Below, one piece after another: positions 1 to 7,814 of a stretch of DNA of 64,000 nt (position 1 is its first letter; the number at the start of each line of letters is the position of its first letter). This DNA comes from Afifellaceae bacterium. GTDB lineage: Bacteria; Pseudomonadota; Alphaproteobacteria; Rhizobiales; Afifellaceae. Below the pieces are notes generated by a model. The model did not search any database and was not told the DNA's origin. It saw nothing but the letters and a program-made list of their open reading frames with translations. Where the stretch lies: positions 35,849-99,848 of the forward strand of contig JANQKG010000002.1 in the NCBI GenBank assembly GCA_028281235.1. The letters run 5' to 3'. The position numbers were made by a program, and so were the translations under genes.

Positions 1-525
1 GATCCGCCGACCGATCAGCGCATTCACGAGGTGGCCGAGGGGCTGATGCTGAAGCGGTGGGATGCACCCTATGTTCCCGGTCGCCCCAAAGGCCCCTGGT
101 TCAAATGGAAACGCGACCCGCACATCGTCGATGCCGTGCTGATGTATGCGCAGCGCGGCCACGGCAAGCGCTCCTCGTATTATTCCGACTATACGTTCGG
201 CGTCTGGACGGGACCGAGTGACGCAGCCGAACTCGTGTCGGTGGGCAAGGCCTATTTCGGCTTCACCGATGAGGAGCTGAAAGAGCTTGACCGCTTCGTG
301 CGCAACAACACGGTCGATCGTTTCGGGCCGGTCCGCGCGGTGCGGGCGGAGCCCGATCACGGCCTCGTGCTTGAGGTGGCCTTTGAGGGACTGTCGCGCT
401 CCACGCGCCACAAATCAGGCGTGGCCATGCGTTTTCCGCGGATCAGCCGGCTGAGGTGGGACAAGCCGCCGGCGGAGGCCGATCGACTGGAGGCATTGGA
501 GACGCTGCTGCCGCAGAAGACCTGA
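1..525 (+). CDS. ATP-dependent DNA ligase, C-terminal part (5' end outside window)
   Basis: The frame is open from base 1 and stops at TGA 523-525, so only the last 174 residues are visible. They carry the ligase C-terminal OB-fold region: FKWKRDP looks like nucleotidyltransferase motif V, followed by LMYAQRGHGKRSSYYSDYT, LVSVGKAYFGFTDEEL and a tail STRHKSGVAMRFPRI typical of bacterial ATP-dependent ligases of the archaeal-like (LigB/LigC) group. Such ligases seal nicks through a ligase-AMP intermediate and often sit beside a DEXH helicase and an MBL-fold exonuclease, which would lie left of the window. The catalytic lysine domain is not visible. The GTG at 31 is an internal codon, not the start. 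Confidence 0.88.
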   Translation, partial: DPPTDQRIHEVAEGLMLKRWDAPYVPGRPKGPWFKWKRDPHIVDAVLMYAQRGHGKRSSYYSDYTFGVWTGPSDAAELVSVGKAYFGFTDEELKELDRFVRNNTVDRFGPVRAVRAEPDHGLVLEVAFEGLSRSTRHKSGVAMRFPRISRLRWDKPPAEADRLEALETLLPQKT

Positions 526-570
526 TGGCTCGCCGCCTTCGGCTTGTGGCGCGGGGGTGTGCGCTATACC

Positions 571-671
571 TAGAGCCTCCATTCTGATTGAAGCAGAATG
601 GAGGCCCTCGGTTTTTGTTGAGCATGATCTTATCCGAAAACCGGTTTCCACTTTTCGGGATCATGCTCTAG
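571..671. repeat. RIME-like double-palindrome repeat, copy 1 (full)
   Basis: Two hairpins in tandem. The first is CCTCCATTCTG / CAGAATGGAGG around a 7-nt loop. The second has outer arms AGCATGATC / GATCATGCT and inner arms CCGAAAA / TTTTCGG around CCGGTTTCCAC. The ends are TAGAG and CTCTAG. The same design recurs at 7024, 30949 and 33718, with partial copies elsewhere. It resembles the RIME intergenic repeats of rhizobia (from memory, not searched). Confidence 0.9.
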
Positions 672-722
672 GCGTGAACCGGATCGTGAGCTGGTAAGGG
701 CTCAAGACAGGGTAGGGCGCAC

Positions 723-1007
723 ATGTCGGGAGGTCTTTCGCGCTTCTTGGGGGACACGCCGCTCCGCGTCGGCGTGCGCCTGCTGGTCTTCTCCTTCATC
801 GTCGGCCTGGTGATGTCGGCGCTCGACATCCGGCCCTGGCAGATCTGGCTCTGGGCGCGGCAGTTGGTGGAGCGCATCTACAATATGGGCTTCGCGTTCT
901 TCGCCGACGCGCTGGAATATCTCATCGCCGGCGCCATGATCGTCGTGCCGCTGTTCATCATTATGCGGCTTTTACGCCTTGGCGGTCGCGCCCGGCGCAT
1001 GGATTGA
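723..1007 (+). CDS. DUF6460-type small inner-membrane protein
   Basis: A 94-residue protein with two hydrophobic segments, about residues 18-36 (VRLLVFSFIVGLVMSAL) and 62-86 (LEYLIAGAMIVVPLFIIMRLL), joined by an amphipathic stretch with WQIWLWARQLVERIYNMGF. The layout and the N-terminal LSRFLGDTPLRVGVRL agree with the small rhizobial DUF6460 family; no function is known for it. It ends in a basic, probably cytoplasmic tail. It follows a palindromic repeat and stands alone, with no obvious operon partner. The family name is from memory; the membrane topology is read directly. Confidence 0.75.
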   Translation: MSGGLSRFLGDTPLRVGVRLLVFSFIVGLVMSALDIRPWQIWLWARQLVERIYNMGFAFFADALEYLIAGAMIVVPLFIIMRLLRLGGRARRMD

Positions 1008-1072
1008 GGTTGCGCTCTCTTCGCTGGCATAGTGTCATATATGAAAGGCACTCCAACCGGATGGGGTAAGCG

Positions 1073-1486
1073 ATGCTCAGACGGCGCTTTCTAGTCACGG
1101 CGTGCGGCGTCATTGCGGGGCTGGCACTCGCCATGCCCGCGGCGGCTGAAGAAGAGATATGCCGCCCGCAGAAGATCATTCGCTATCTGGACGTCGATAT
1201 CGCGGTCACGCCGCCGAGCGGGCCGGCCGATCGCGAGGTGACCTTGTCTGCGCGCTGTCTTCCCGCCGACCGTTCGGTGATCGTGTGGAGCGGCCAGGAC
1301 TTTGACGCGGTGCAGCCGGTGGGCTCCGGCTCGATCAGTGCCGGCGGGAACTTTGAGAGCGCTGCGACCGTTCCCGCCAACGCCGCGCCCGGCCAGAACT
1401 ATTACTTCGCCATTATGATCGACGACCACATCGTCGGCACCGGCGCTTTTCTCGTCGACGGTGAAGCGGAGTCGGTCACGCAATAG
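1073..1486 (+). CDS. Secreted hypothetical protein
   Basis: 137 residues with a clear Sec signal peptide: MLRRRFLV, a hydrophobic core to about residue 22, and an AAA cleavage motif before EEEICRPQ. The mature part is about 112 residues, rich in beta-forming stretches (DVDIAVTPPSGPADREVTLSARC, NYYFAIMIDDHIVGTGAFLV) with two cysteines (ICRP and ARCLP) that could form a disulfide. It might be a small Ig-like or beta-sandwich periplasmic protein, but I recognise no family. The start ATG follows GGGGTAAGCG. Confidence 0.7.
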   Translation: MLRRRFLVTACGVIAGLALAMPAAAEEEICRPQKIIRYLDVDIAVTPPSGPADREVTLSARCLPADRSVIVWSGQDFDAVQPVGSGSISAGGNFESAATVPANAAPGQNYYFAIMIDDHIVGTGAFLVDGEAESVTQ

Positions 1487-1505
1487 ATGCGTCCACGCTG
1501 AACGA

Positions 1506-1535
1506 CCGGTTTCCACTTTTCGGGATCATGCTCTA
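1506..1535. repeat. RIME-like repeat, right-half fragment (copy 2)
   Basis: Holds only the right part of the second hairpin (CCGGTTTCCAC, TTTTCGG, GATCATGCT, CTCTA), immediately after the secreted protein gene. The left arm is missing, so this is a decayed or truncated copy. Confidence 0.75.
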
Positions 1536-1567
1536 AGGGTCGGCTTTCGATTCACGGCCATGCCGAC

Positions 1568-2947
1568 ATGAATGAGGGCCCCGCGGGGCGCGTGGGCGAC
1601 GCTTCCGCGGCCGCTGAAATTCGTCCGTTTAAGGTGACGCATCGCGCCGTCTTCCGGCTCGCGGTGCCGATGACGCTTGCCTACATCACCGTGCCGCTGA
1701 TCGGCATCGTCGACACGATCGTCATTGGTCAGCTCGGCGTTGCTGCATTGATTGGCGGCATCGCCATCGGTGCGATCATCCTCGATATCCTGTTCACGAC
1801 GTGCAACTTCCTGAGATCCGGGACGACAGGACTGACGGCGCAGGCCGTCGGCGCCGGCGACAGCAAGGAGATCGTGGCGGTTCTCGTGCGCGCGCTCATC
1901 GTTGCGGCAGTGGCGGGGGCGTTGATCCTCGCCCTGCACTATCCGTTCATCGAAATCAGTGTGTGGTTCATGGACCCCGGGCCGGGCGTGCTCGACGCGG
2001 CGCGGGACTATCTTGCCATCCGCATATGGGCAGCACCCTTCACGCTCGCCAATTTCGTGCTGCTCGGCTGGCTTGTCGGCCTCGGCCGTTCCGTCACCGT
2101 GCTCGCCGTGCAGGCGCTGCTTGGCCTCCTCAATATCGGGTTCTCGGTGTGGTTCGTCATGGGGTTGGGGCTTGGCGTCCCCGGCGTTGCGTGGGCGTCG
2201 GTGCTTGCGGAGGCCATTGTCGTTGCCGCACAGATCCCGCTCGTCCTGAAGCTCGCGCCAAGATCGCAGCTGCCCTCGCGGGCCCGCATCTTCGACCGAC
2301 ACGGCTTCTCGCGCCTCATCGGCGTGAACCGCGACATCATGATCCGCTCCTTCACGCTGCTCTTTGCGTTCGCGTTCTTTGCCCGGCAAGGTGCGCAGTT
2401 CGGCGCGGTGGTGCTCGCCGCCAACGCCATCCTGATGCATTTCTTCATGGTCGGCGGCTATTTCCTCGACGGGTTTGCCACGGCCGCCGAACAGCTTGCC
2501 GGCCGCGCCGTGGGTGCGCGCTTCCGCCCGGCATTTGAACGCACCGTGCGTCTCACCACGGCATGGGGTCTCGGCACCGGCCTGGCGCTCAGTCTCGTCT
2601 ATCTGGCTTTCGGCGGGCTGATCATCGACCTAATGACGACAGCGGAGGACGTGCGCGAGACCGCCCGGCACTTCATGCTTTGGGCGGTCCTGACGCCGTT
2701 GATCGGCGCCGTGGCGTTTCAGATGGACGGCATCTTCATTGGCGCGACATGGTCGCGCGACATGCGCAACATGATGCTGGCGTCGGTGGTCGTCTATCTG
2801 ATCGCCTGGGCGGCGCTGACACCGCTCTTTGGCAATGACGGGCTGTGGACGGCGTTGCTGGTCTTCCTTGGCGCGCGCAGCGTGACCTTTCACTGGCGCA
2901 TGCGGCAGCTTGTTCCGCGCACCTTTCCGGCCGCCCCCTCAGCCTGA
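1568..2947 (+). CDS. MATE-family (DinF/NorM type) efflux transporter
   Basis: 459 residues with about twelve membrane segments in two homologous halves. The first half begins HRAVFRLAVPMTLAYITVPLIGIVDTIVIGQLG, the standard MATE opening; the second half repeats it near residues 230-300 (NRDIMIRSFTLLFAFAFFARQGAQFGAVVLAANAILMHFFMVGGYFLDGFATAAEQL), which is characteristic of the DinF branch. Family members export cationic drugs or metabolites using Na+ or H+ gradients; the substrate here cannot be told. Length is normal. It converges on the truncated haemoglobin gene with a 4-base gap, leaving no room for a separate terminator. Confidence 0.9.
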   Translation: MNEGPAGRVGDASAAAEIRPFKVTHRAVFRLAVPMTLAYITVPLIGIVDTIVIGQLGVAALIGGIAIGAIILDILFTTCNFLRSGTTGLTAQAVGAGDSKEIVAVLVRALIVAAVAGALILALHYPFIEISVWFMDPGPGVLDAARDYLAIRIWAAPFTLANFVLLGWLVGLGRSVTVLAVQALLGLLNIGFSVWFVMGLGLGVPGVAWASVLAEAIVVAAQIPLVLKLAPRSQLPSRARIFDRHGFSRLIGVNRDIMIRSFTLLFAFAFFARQGAQFGAVVLAANAILMHFFMVGGYFLDGFATAAEQLAGRAVGARFRPAFERTVRLTTAWGLGTGLALSLVYLAFGGLIIDLMTTAEDVRETARHFMLWAVLTPLIGAVAFQMDGIFIGATWSRDMRNMMLASVVVYLIAWAALTPLFGNDGLWTALLVFLGARSVTFHWRMRQLVPRTFPAAPSA

Positions 2948-2951
2948 GCGG

Positions 2952-3341
2952 CTACGAACCTTTGCCATTGACGATATAGCGGCGACGGTCGTTGAGATTG
3001 CTCAGCACGGAGTTCATGTCGCTTTCCGTAACCCCGGAGGTCCTGAGCGTCTCCTCCAGATGCTGCATCATCTCGTCAAAGTCGCCGTCGCTGATGTGAA
3101 GGCGCGCATGCACGTCCTTCAGATGCGCATCGGTGTAGCTTGCCGGGCCGCCCATCACGGACGCCAGGAACTGCGTCTGATGGTCGATGAGTTGGCTCAT
3201 CTCGACATTGGCGAAATAGGGCGCCAATCGCCGGGAGCGCAGAACGCGATCGTAAAGGGCGAAGACGAGGCGAGCCACCGCTGCCAAGCCGCCGAACTTC
3301 TCATAGAGCGGCTCAATCTGGACCATCCGGCCTCCCGCCAT
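2952..3341 (-). CDS. Group I truncated haemoglobin
   Basis: About 125-130 residues. PLYEKFGGLAAVARLVFALYDRVL carries the B-helix Tyr, LAPYFANVEM the CD1 Phe, MSQLIDHQTQFLASVMGG the E helix, and LKDVHARLHIS the proximal haem His, all in the trHbI (GlbN-like) order. Such proteins bind O2 or NO. The second Met (MVQIEP, codon at 3326) is preceded closely by GGGAGG and may be the true start, shortening it by 5 residues. It lies 73 bases downstream of pyrD on the same strand and may be co-transcribed; pyrD donates electrons to the quinone pool, but a functional link is only inference. Confidence 0.88.
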   Translation of the reverse strand: MAGGRMVQIEPLYEKFGGLAAVARLVFALYDRVLRSRRLAPYFANVEMSQLIDHQTQFLASVMGGPASYTDAHLKDVHARLHISDGDFDEMMQHLEETLRTSGVTESDMNSVLSNLNDRRRYIVNGKGS

Positions 3342-3414
3342 CGCCGGCTTCCGGCATCAATGTGGGAATATCACGGCCGCGCATCGCGCTCCACCTCAGG
3401 GCGCGCCGCCTCAC

Positions 3415-4503
3415 TCATCGCGGCCAAGCGGCTGCCCAGCGTTCCGTCTCGATGCCGCGGATGTCGCGGATATGCTTGACGTTACGCTCCTCCAGGCGCC
3501 TGAGGAGGTCGGCGACGATGCGGCGAGGCAGCGACGGACCCTCATAGATCAGGCCGGTATAAAGCTGTACGAGATCTGCACCGGCTGCGATTTTCGACCA
3601 TGCGCTGGCAGCGCCGTCGACGCCGCCGACGCCGACCAGCACCAAATCAGGTCCGGCGAGCTGCCGGGCGCGGGCCAGCATCGCCGTTGAGAGCTCCAAG
3701 AGCGGCGGGCCAGAGAGGCCACCGCTTTCCGTTTTATGCTGCTTCGACTTGAGCTCAGGACGGCTCACCGTCGTGTTGGAGACGATCAGTCCGTCCACAT
3801 GGTGGTGCATGGCCGTTTCGATCAGAGCGGCAAGGCCGGCATCGTCCATGTCCGGCGCGATCTTGAGAAGGAGCGGCGTTGTGCGCCCGCACTCGTCCTC
3901 CGCGGCTTGGCGCGCCTCGGCGATAACGCTGAGCAGTTCCGTCAGGGCGTCGCCGGACTGCAGAGCGCGCAGGCCCGGCGTGTTCGGCGAGGAGACGTTG
4001 ACGGTGAGATAAGACGCCTCCGGTGCGAAGAGCCGGACGCCGGCAGCATAGTCGAAGAGGCGATCATCGCTGTTGCGGTTGGCGCCGATGTTGATGCCGA
4101 CGATGCCGTCACGATTGGCGCGCGTATCAAGCCGCTCCAGCGCGGCTTCGTGTCCTTCATTGTTGAAGCCGAGACGGTTGATGATGGCGCGGTCGGCGCT
4201 GAGCCGGAAAAGCCGCGGCTTCGGATTGCCATCCTGCGGCAGCGGCGTCAGCGTGCCGACTTCCACAAAGCCGAAGCCGAGCGCCAGCATTGCGTCGGGG
4301 ATTTCCGCGTTCTTGTCGAAGCCGGCGGCGAGGCCGATCGGGTTGGGGAATTGCAGACCCAGAATATTGTGGCTGAGGCGCGGGTCGCGCGGCGTTGTGC
4401 GCCCGCGCTTGCCGGTGAAGCGCGCGCTGCGGATCGCCCATCGATGCGCGCGTTCCGGATCAAGCAGCCTGAGCACGCCGCTGGCGCGGTCGGCGATCGT
4501 CAC
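3415..4503 (-). CDS. pyrD: Quinone-dependent dihydroorotate dehydrogenase (class 2)
   Basis: 362 residues. Oxidises dihydroorotate to orotate at the inner membrane, passing electrons to quinone (de novo pyrimidine synthesis). The N-terminal amphipathic helices (LRLLDPERAHRWAI) are the class 2 membrane-contact region. Motifs in order: NPIGLAAGFDKNAEIPD, INRLGFNNEGHE, VNVSSPNTPGLR with the class 2 catalytic Ser, LIVSNTTVSRP, SGGLSGPPL and VGVGGVDGA for FMN binding. The longest frame runs far upstream, but GTG at 4503 gives the family N-terminus and forms a GTGA overlap with the stop of the DUF952 gene, implying translational coupling. Confidence 0.95.
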   Translation of the reverse strand: MTIADRASGVLRLLDPERAHRWAIRSARFTGKRGRTTPRDPRLSHNILGLQFPNPIGLAAGFDKNAEIPDAMLALGFGFVEVGTLTPLPQDGNPKPRLFRLSADRAIINRLGFNNEGHEAALERLDTRANRDGIVGINIGANRNSDDRLFDYAAGVRLFAPEASYLTVNVSSPNTPGLRALQSGDALTELLSVIAEARQAAEDECGRTTPLLLKIAPDMDDAGLAALIETAMHHHVDGLIVSNTTVSRPELKSKQHKTESGGLSGPPLLELSTAMLARARQLAGPDLVLVGVGGVDGAASAWSKIAAGADLVQLYTGLIYEGPSLPRRIVADLLRRLEERNVKHIRDIRGIETERWAAAWPR

Positions 4504-4847
4504 GGAACACCCTTGGGAAAGACATGTGCTCCGTCGGGGCCGAGCGGCAGCTTCTCGACGCGCCGCACGGCGGAGAGGTGGAGCGGGCCATAAAGATGCG
4601 GGAAGAGCGCTCCGCCGCGCGAGCGTTCCCAACGAAGCGCGGCGCCCAGCATGTCGGCGTCCACGGCAATGAGGAGCAAATCCGTCTGGCCGGAGAAATG
4701 CCGCGCGGCCGTCTCGCGCATCTGATCGAAGCTGGAGAAATGAATGAAGCCGTCGGCCATATCGTTCGGCGCGCCGTCGAAGCGGCCGGCCTCTTCCGCC
4801 GCGCGCCATAGCGGCTCGGGGCAGATCTTGTAGATCAACGCGGACAT
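4500..4847 (-). CDS. DUF952 family protein
   Basis: 115 residues, starting MSALIYKICPEPLWRAAEEAG. Conserved family features are GSxxD-like spacing in NDMADGFIHFSSFDQMRETAARHF, LLLIAVDADML, LRWERSRGGALFPHLYGPL and the terminal PLGPDGAHVFP. The biochemical role of DUF952 proteins is not established. It is the first gene of a group with pyrD, whose GTG start overlaps this stop. That coupling suggests a steady housekeeping expression rather than a proven role in pyrimidine synthesis. Confidence 0.85.
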   Translation of the reverse strand: MSALIYKICPEPLWRAAEEAGRFDGAPNDMADGFIHFSSFDQMRETAARHFSGQTDLLLIAVDADMLGAALRWERSRGGALFPHLYGPLHLSAVRRVEKLPLGPDGAHVFPKGVP

Positions 4848-4928
4848 GACTGCACCAGGATAGATTGCGATGCGGAACGGGCAACCGGCTTTCGTCGCTC
4901 GCGGCACGCGACTATGCTCGCCGTGCCG

Positions 4929-5237
4929 ATGAAGACACACCGTACACGCCTCCTTGCCCTTGCGCTTGCCGGTCTCATGGCCGGCGTTCTTGCCGGTCCG
5001 GCTGCGGCCGGCGATCGCGCCGGCCCGAGCGATGACGAGGTTGCGCGGCTTGAGGCCCGCATCGAAGCGCTGGAGGCGCGCGTTGCCATGCTCGCCAAGG
5101 AGAACGCCGAGTCGCGTTCCGGCGGAGAGGCGATGGCGCGCGTGGCGCTTATTGCCGATAGGGCCATGGCTAATCTGTTCGCCATCGTCCGGGAGTTTAA
5201 GGGCGCGCCGCGCGAGGGCGAGTCTGATCTGCGCTAG
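4929..5237 (+). CDS. Small secreted coiled-coil protein, unknown function
   Basis: 102 residues from the ATG at 4929 (MKTHRTRLL); a GTG-type codon at 4914 would add five residues with a less typical signal peptide. Residues 7-28 form a hydrophobic signal core with an AAA-GD cleavage site. The mature part has a clear heptad pattern (DEVARLEARIEALEARVAMLAKEN), so it probably dimerises or trimerises in the periplasm. Divergent from the DUF952-pyrD group. Its stop shares bases with the stop of the convergent symporter gene (CTAG at 5234-5237). No family recognised. Confidence 0.65.
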   Translation: MKTHRTRLLALALAGLMAGVLAGPAAAGDRAGPSDDEVARLEARIEALEARVAMLAKENAESRSGGEAMARVALIADRAMANLFAIVREFKGAPREGESDLR

Positions 5238-6865
5238 GCAGGTCGCTCGCGGATCGCAATCTCGTCGCTGCGGCTCCCAAGCCCGTCGGCCTCGCGCTCC
5301 TTGTCCGGCTCGGGCGCAGGCATGATCAACGACACGCCAACGGTCACGGCCACGGAGATCATGAGACCGATGATTGCGGCGACCGGTGCGCCGATCGCAG
5401 CGATGCCGCCGCCCTCCGCACCGCCGAAGAGCCCTGACTGCTCCAGGACAAATGCCAGGCCGGTGAAGCCGAAACCCGCGACGATGCCGGCAATCGCGCC
5501 AATATCGATGGCACGCTTCCACCACAGACCGATCAGGAGCGGCGCCATCCCGCCCGACGCAGCGAGCGCGAGCGCCCAGCTTAAAAGTGCGGACGGTTCG
5601 ACGTTCAAGATCGGCACAAGCGCGGCGGCGGCGACAGTGACGACAACCAAAACCAGCCGCGCAATGAGAATGCGGCGGCCCTCAGGTCCGGTCGTATCGA
5701 CGGTCTCGTCCCAGATCTCGTGGCTGATAGCGCAGGTCGCGGCAAACAGCGACGCCATCCCGATGGCAAACAGGGCCGCAAGAACGCCGGCCAGCACGAG
5801 GCCGGCGAGCGCCGCCGGCAGTGTGGCGAACAGGGCAGCGACCTGCAGAAGACCTTCCGCCGCGTTCCAATCGCCGGTCTCGCCAAGAAGAAGCGCCAGA
5901 AGCAGGCCGGCCGCCACCAGGATGGCGCCGTAGATCACCGCCCATCCCATCGTCATGAATGCGCCGCGCGTGGAGGCGGCTGCGAGCGTCTGTGCCGTCA
6001 GAAGCGGAAGCGCCGCTGCGCCTGTTGCAGCGAGGAGGAATGGCAGGAGCGCACCACGGGTCGCATCATCGCTTTCCCAGTCGGGCAGCGCATCCCTCAG
6101 CACGGTTGCAAATTCCTGCTGCAAGGCGACGTCGCCGGCAGTGCCCCTGAAGATCAATGAGCCGGCGGGCACCAGGCAGGCGAAGATGATCAGGAGGTAC
6201 TGGACGGCTTGAGTCCAGGTCAGGGAGCGCATGCCGCCTGGCAGGACGGCAAAGACGGTGACACCGGCGACGGCATAAAGCGCATGGGTGGGGTTCATGC
6301 CGACGAGCGTGGCGAAGAGGGGCGATGTGACCTTCAGATGGGCAACGAGCAAAAGGAAGCTGACAACGAATGCCACACACGCCCACGCCAGTCGGACCCA
6401 CAGCCCGCCATAGCGCGCGGCCAGATAATCTCCGGCGGAATAGGCGTCGGCTCGCCGGAGACCCGGCGAAAGAACCACCGCCATCAACAAGAAGCCCGTG
6501 GCCAAGCCTGCCGCCGTGACCAGGAAGTCGGCGTAGCGCGCATAGGCGCCGCCGGCGAGCCCGATCGTCAGAAGCCCGGCAAGCGTGGCCGCAGCAGCCA
6601 ATCCGTTGAAGGCAGCCGGGGTCTTGCGGTCGGCCAGGTAGAAATCCACGGCCCGACGGCTATGCGCCAGCAGCGCCGCGACGATGAAGACGGCGAGTGC
6701 TGCGCCGAGCACGCCGACGGGTGCAAGCCCGGCATCGACGCCGAGCCGCTCCAGGAGGCCGAACCCGAGAAGCACAAGAAGAAAAAGGCCAAGCAGAACG
6801 AGCGTCGAGCGAATCGGAGCCTTGAGTACGCCAATGTCCCGCTCAGGCGGCAGCAGCCAGGGCAT
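5234..6865 (-). CDS. Sodium:solute symporter (SSS family), ActP-like
   Basis: 543 residues, about 13-14 membrane segments. The SSS core is visible: DFYLADRKTPAAFNGLAAAA, TLAGLLTIGLAGGAYARYAD, RADAYSAGDYLAARYG and SLTWTQAVQYLLIIFACLVPAG, a pattern typical of the acetate/short monocarboxylate (ActP) branch. It is divergent from a CrbR-like regulator (7140) and near a CrbS-like kinase (7815-11312); in other proteobacteria the CrbSR pair controls acetate uptake and activation, so acetate or a related acid is the likely substrate. That is inference from family and context. No acs gene is present in the window. Confidence 0.85.
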   Translation of the reverse strand: MPWLLPPERDIGVLKAPIRSTLVLLGLFLLVLLGFGLLERLGVDAGLAPVGVLGAALAVFIVAALLAHSRRAVDFYLADRKTPAAFNGLAAAATLAGLLTIGLAGGAYARYADFLVTAAGLATGFLLMAVVLSPGLRRADAYSAGDYLAARYGGLWVRLAWACVAFVVSFLLLVAHLKVTSPLFATLVGMNPTHALYAVAGVTVFAVLPGGMRSLTWTQAVQYLLIIFACLVPAGSLIFRGTAGDVALQQEFATVLRDALPDWESDDATRGALLPFLLAATGAAALPLLTAQTLAAASTRGAFMTMGWAVIYGAILVAAGLLLALLLGETGDWNAAEGLLQVAALFATLPAALAGLVLAGVLAALFAIGMASLFAATCAISHEIWDETVDTTGPEGRRILIARLVLVVVTVAAAALVPILNVEPSALLSWALALAASGGMAPLLIGLWWKRAIDIGAIAGIVAGFGFTGLAFVLEQSGLFGGAEGGGIAAIGAPVAAIIGLMISVAVTVGVSLIMPAPEPDKEREADGLGSRSDEIAIRERPA

Positions 6866-7023
6866 TTGTCATCTCGGTCGCAGTCGTTCGTGGCCCGCGA
6901 GGATGACGCGGTCGCCGTGCAAACGCAAATGGCGGCGTGCGCCAACCGGGCCGGGCCGTTTCAAACCGGCGCGTCAGCTTGTATGACAGGAGCGGCGCAA
7001 CGCATCTTGGGATATTGTCGCCT

Positions 7024-7128
7024 TAGAGCCTTTTCCATTGTGATTGAATTAGAGTGGAGGCTCTATCTCTTCGTTTAAGCATGATCTTATCCGAAAACCG
7101 GACGCCACTTTTCGGGATCATGCTCTAG
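7024..7128. repeat. RIME-like double-palindrome repeat, copy 3 (full)
   Basis: The second hairpin is intact (AGCATGATC / GATCATGCT, CCGAAAA / TTTTCGG); the first hairpin has decayed arms (TTCCATTGTG versus AGAGTGGAGG). It fills the gap between the symporter gene and the response regulator. Its right end CTCTAG runs directly into the ribosome binding site of the regulator. Confidence 0.9.
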
Positions 7129-7132
7129 GAGG
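7127..7132 (+). promoter_or_regulatory. Shine-Dalgarno AGGAGG partly built from the repeat end
   Basis: AGGAGG lies 7 bases before the GTG at 7140 and decides that start. The first two bases (AG) are the end of repeat copy 3, so the upstream hairpin sits immediately before the ribosome binding site. Confidence 0.8.
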
Positions 7133-7139
7133 CGTTTTC

Positions 7140-7802
7140 GTGACGCAATCGCCCACCTTCATCGTGGCCGACGATCATCCGCTCTTCCGCAATGCGTTGC
7201 GACAGACCATCGAGCCGCATTTCGCCAAGCCTGAGATCGTCGAGGCCGGCACGCTCGATGAAGTGTCGGCGGCGATTGAGACCGTGGAGGAGCCGGATCT
7301 GGTGCTGTTCGATCTCTCCATGCCCGGCGCGCGCGGGTTCTCCGGTTTGATGTATCTAAGAGCACAATATCCTGCGGTGCCGGTTTGCGTGGTCTCCGCC
7401 AGCGAGGATGTCGGTACGATCCGTCGCTCCATGGCGCTGGGCGCGGCGGGTTTCGTGCCGAAATCGTCGTCTCCCACGCAGATCCGCCAGGCGATTCAGG
7501 TCATCCTGGATGGCGGGACATGGACGCCTCCGGGCCTTGATCTGCGGCTTGCTTCCGACGAGGAAGACGCGCTCGCCGGCCGGCTGCGAAGCCTGACGCC
7601 GCAGCAGCTGCGCGTCTTGATGATGATGGCGGAGGGCCTCCTTAACAAGCAGATCGCCTATGAGCTCAGCGTCTCGGAGGCAACGGTGAAGGCGCATGTC
7701 TCCGCCGTCTTGCAGAAGCTCGGCGTGGAGAACCGCACCAAAGCGGTGTTGGCGGCCGGCCGCTTCGAGGTCGGGCAGTGGCACGCCGGCGACGCGGATT
7801 GA
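7140..7802 (+). CDS. LuxR/NarL-family response regulator, CrbR-like
   Basis: 220 residues. Receiver domain about 6-125: acidic pair DD at 11-12, phospho-acceptor Asp58 in VLFDLSMPG, Thr/Ser switch in VVSASED, and Lys in FVPKSSSP. LuxR-type HTH about 150-210: LTPQQLRVLMMMAEGLLNKQIAYEL, then SEATVKAHVSAVLQKLGVENRTKAV. Divergent from the SSS symporter and convergent, 12 bases apart, with the SSS-domain hybrid kinase, the arrangement expected for a CrbS/CrbR acetate-switch system. The start is GTG with AGGAGG upstream. The CrbR assignment rests on context plus family. Confidence 0.85.
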   Translation: MTQSPTFIVADDHPLFRNALRQTIEPHFAKPEIVEAGTLDEVSAAIETVEEPDLVLFDLSMPGARGFSGLMYLRAQYPAVPVCVVSASEDVGTIRRSMALGAAGFVPKSSSPTQIRQAIQVILDGGTWTPPGLDLRLASDEEDALAGRLRSLTPQQLRVLMMMAEGLLNKQIAYELSVSEATVKAHVSAVLQKLGVENRTKAVLAAGRFEVGQWHAGDAD

Positions 7803-7814
7803 TCGCCGAGCGTT

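Noticed and set aside
572..671. CRISPR array or Rho-independent terminators from the repeat family
   Set aside because: The repeats are single, spread out and double-hairpin in form, without spacers; T runs are lacking on either side, so they are not plain terminators.
1526..2440. Long minus-strand frame of 304 residues across the MATE gene
   Set aside because: It is the antisense shadow of an intact transporter frame; the product is His/Arg/Asp-rich with no fold or family character.
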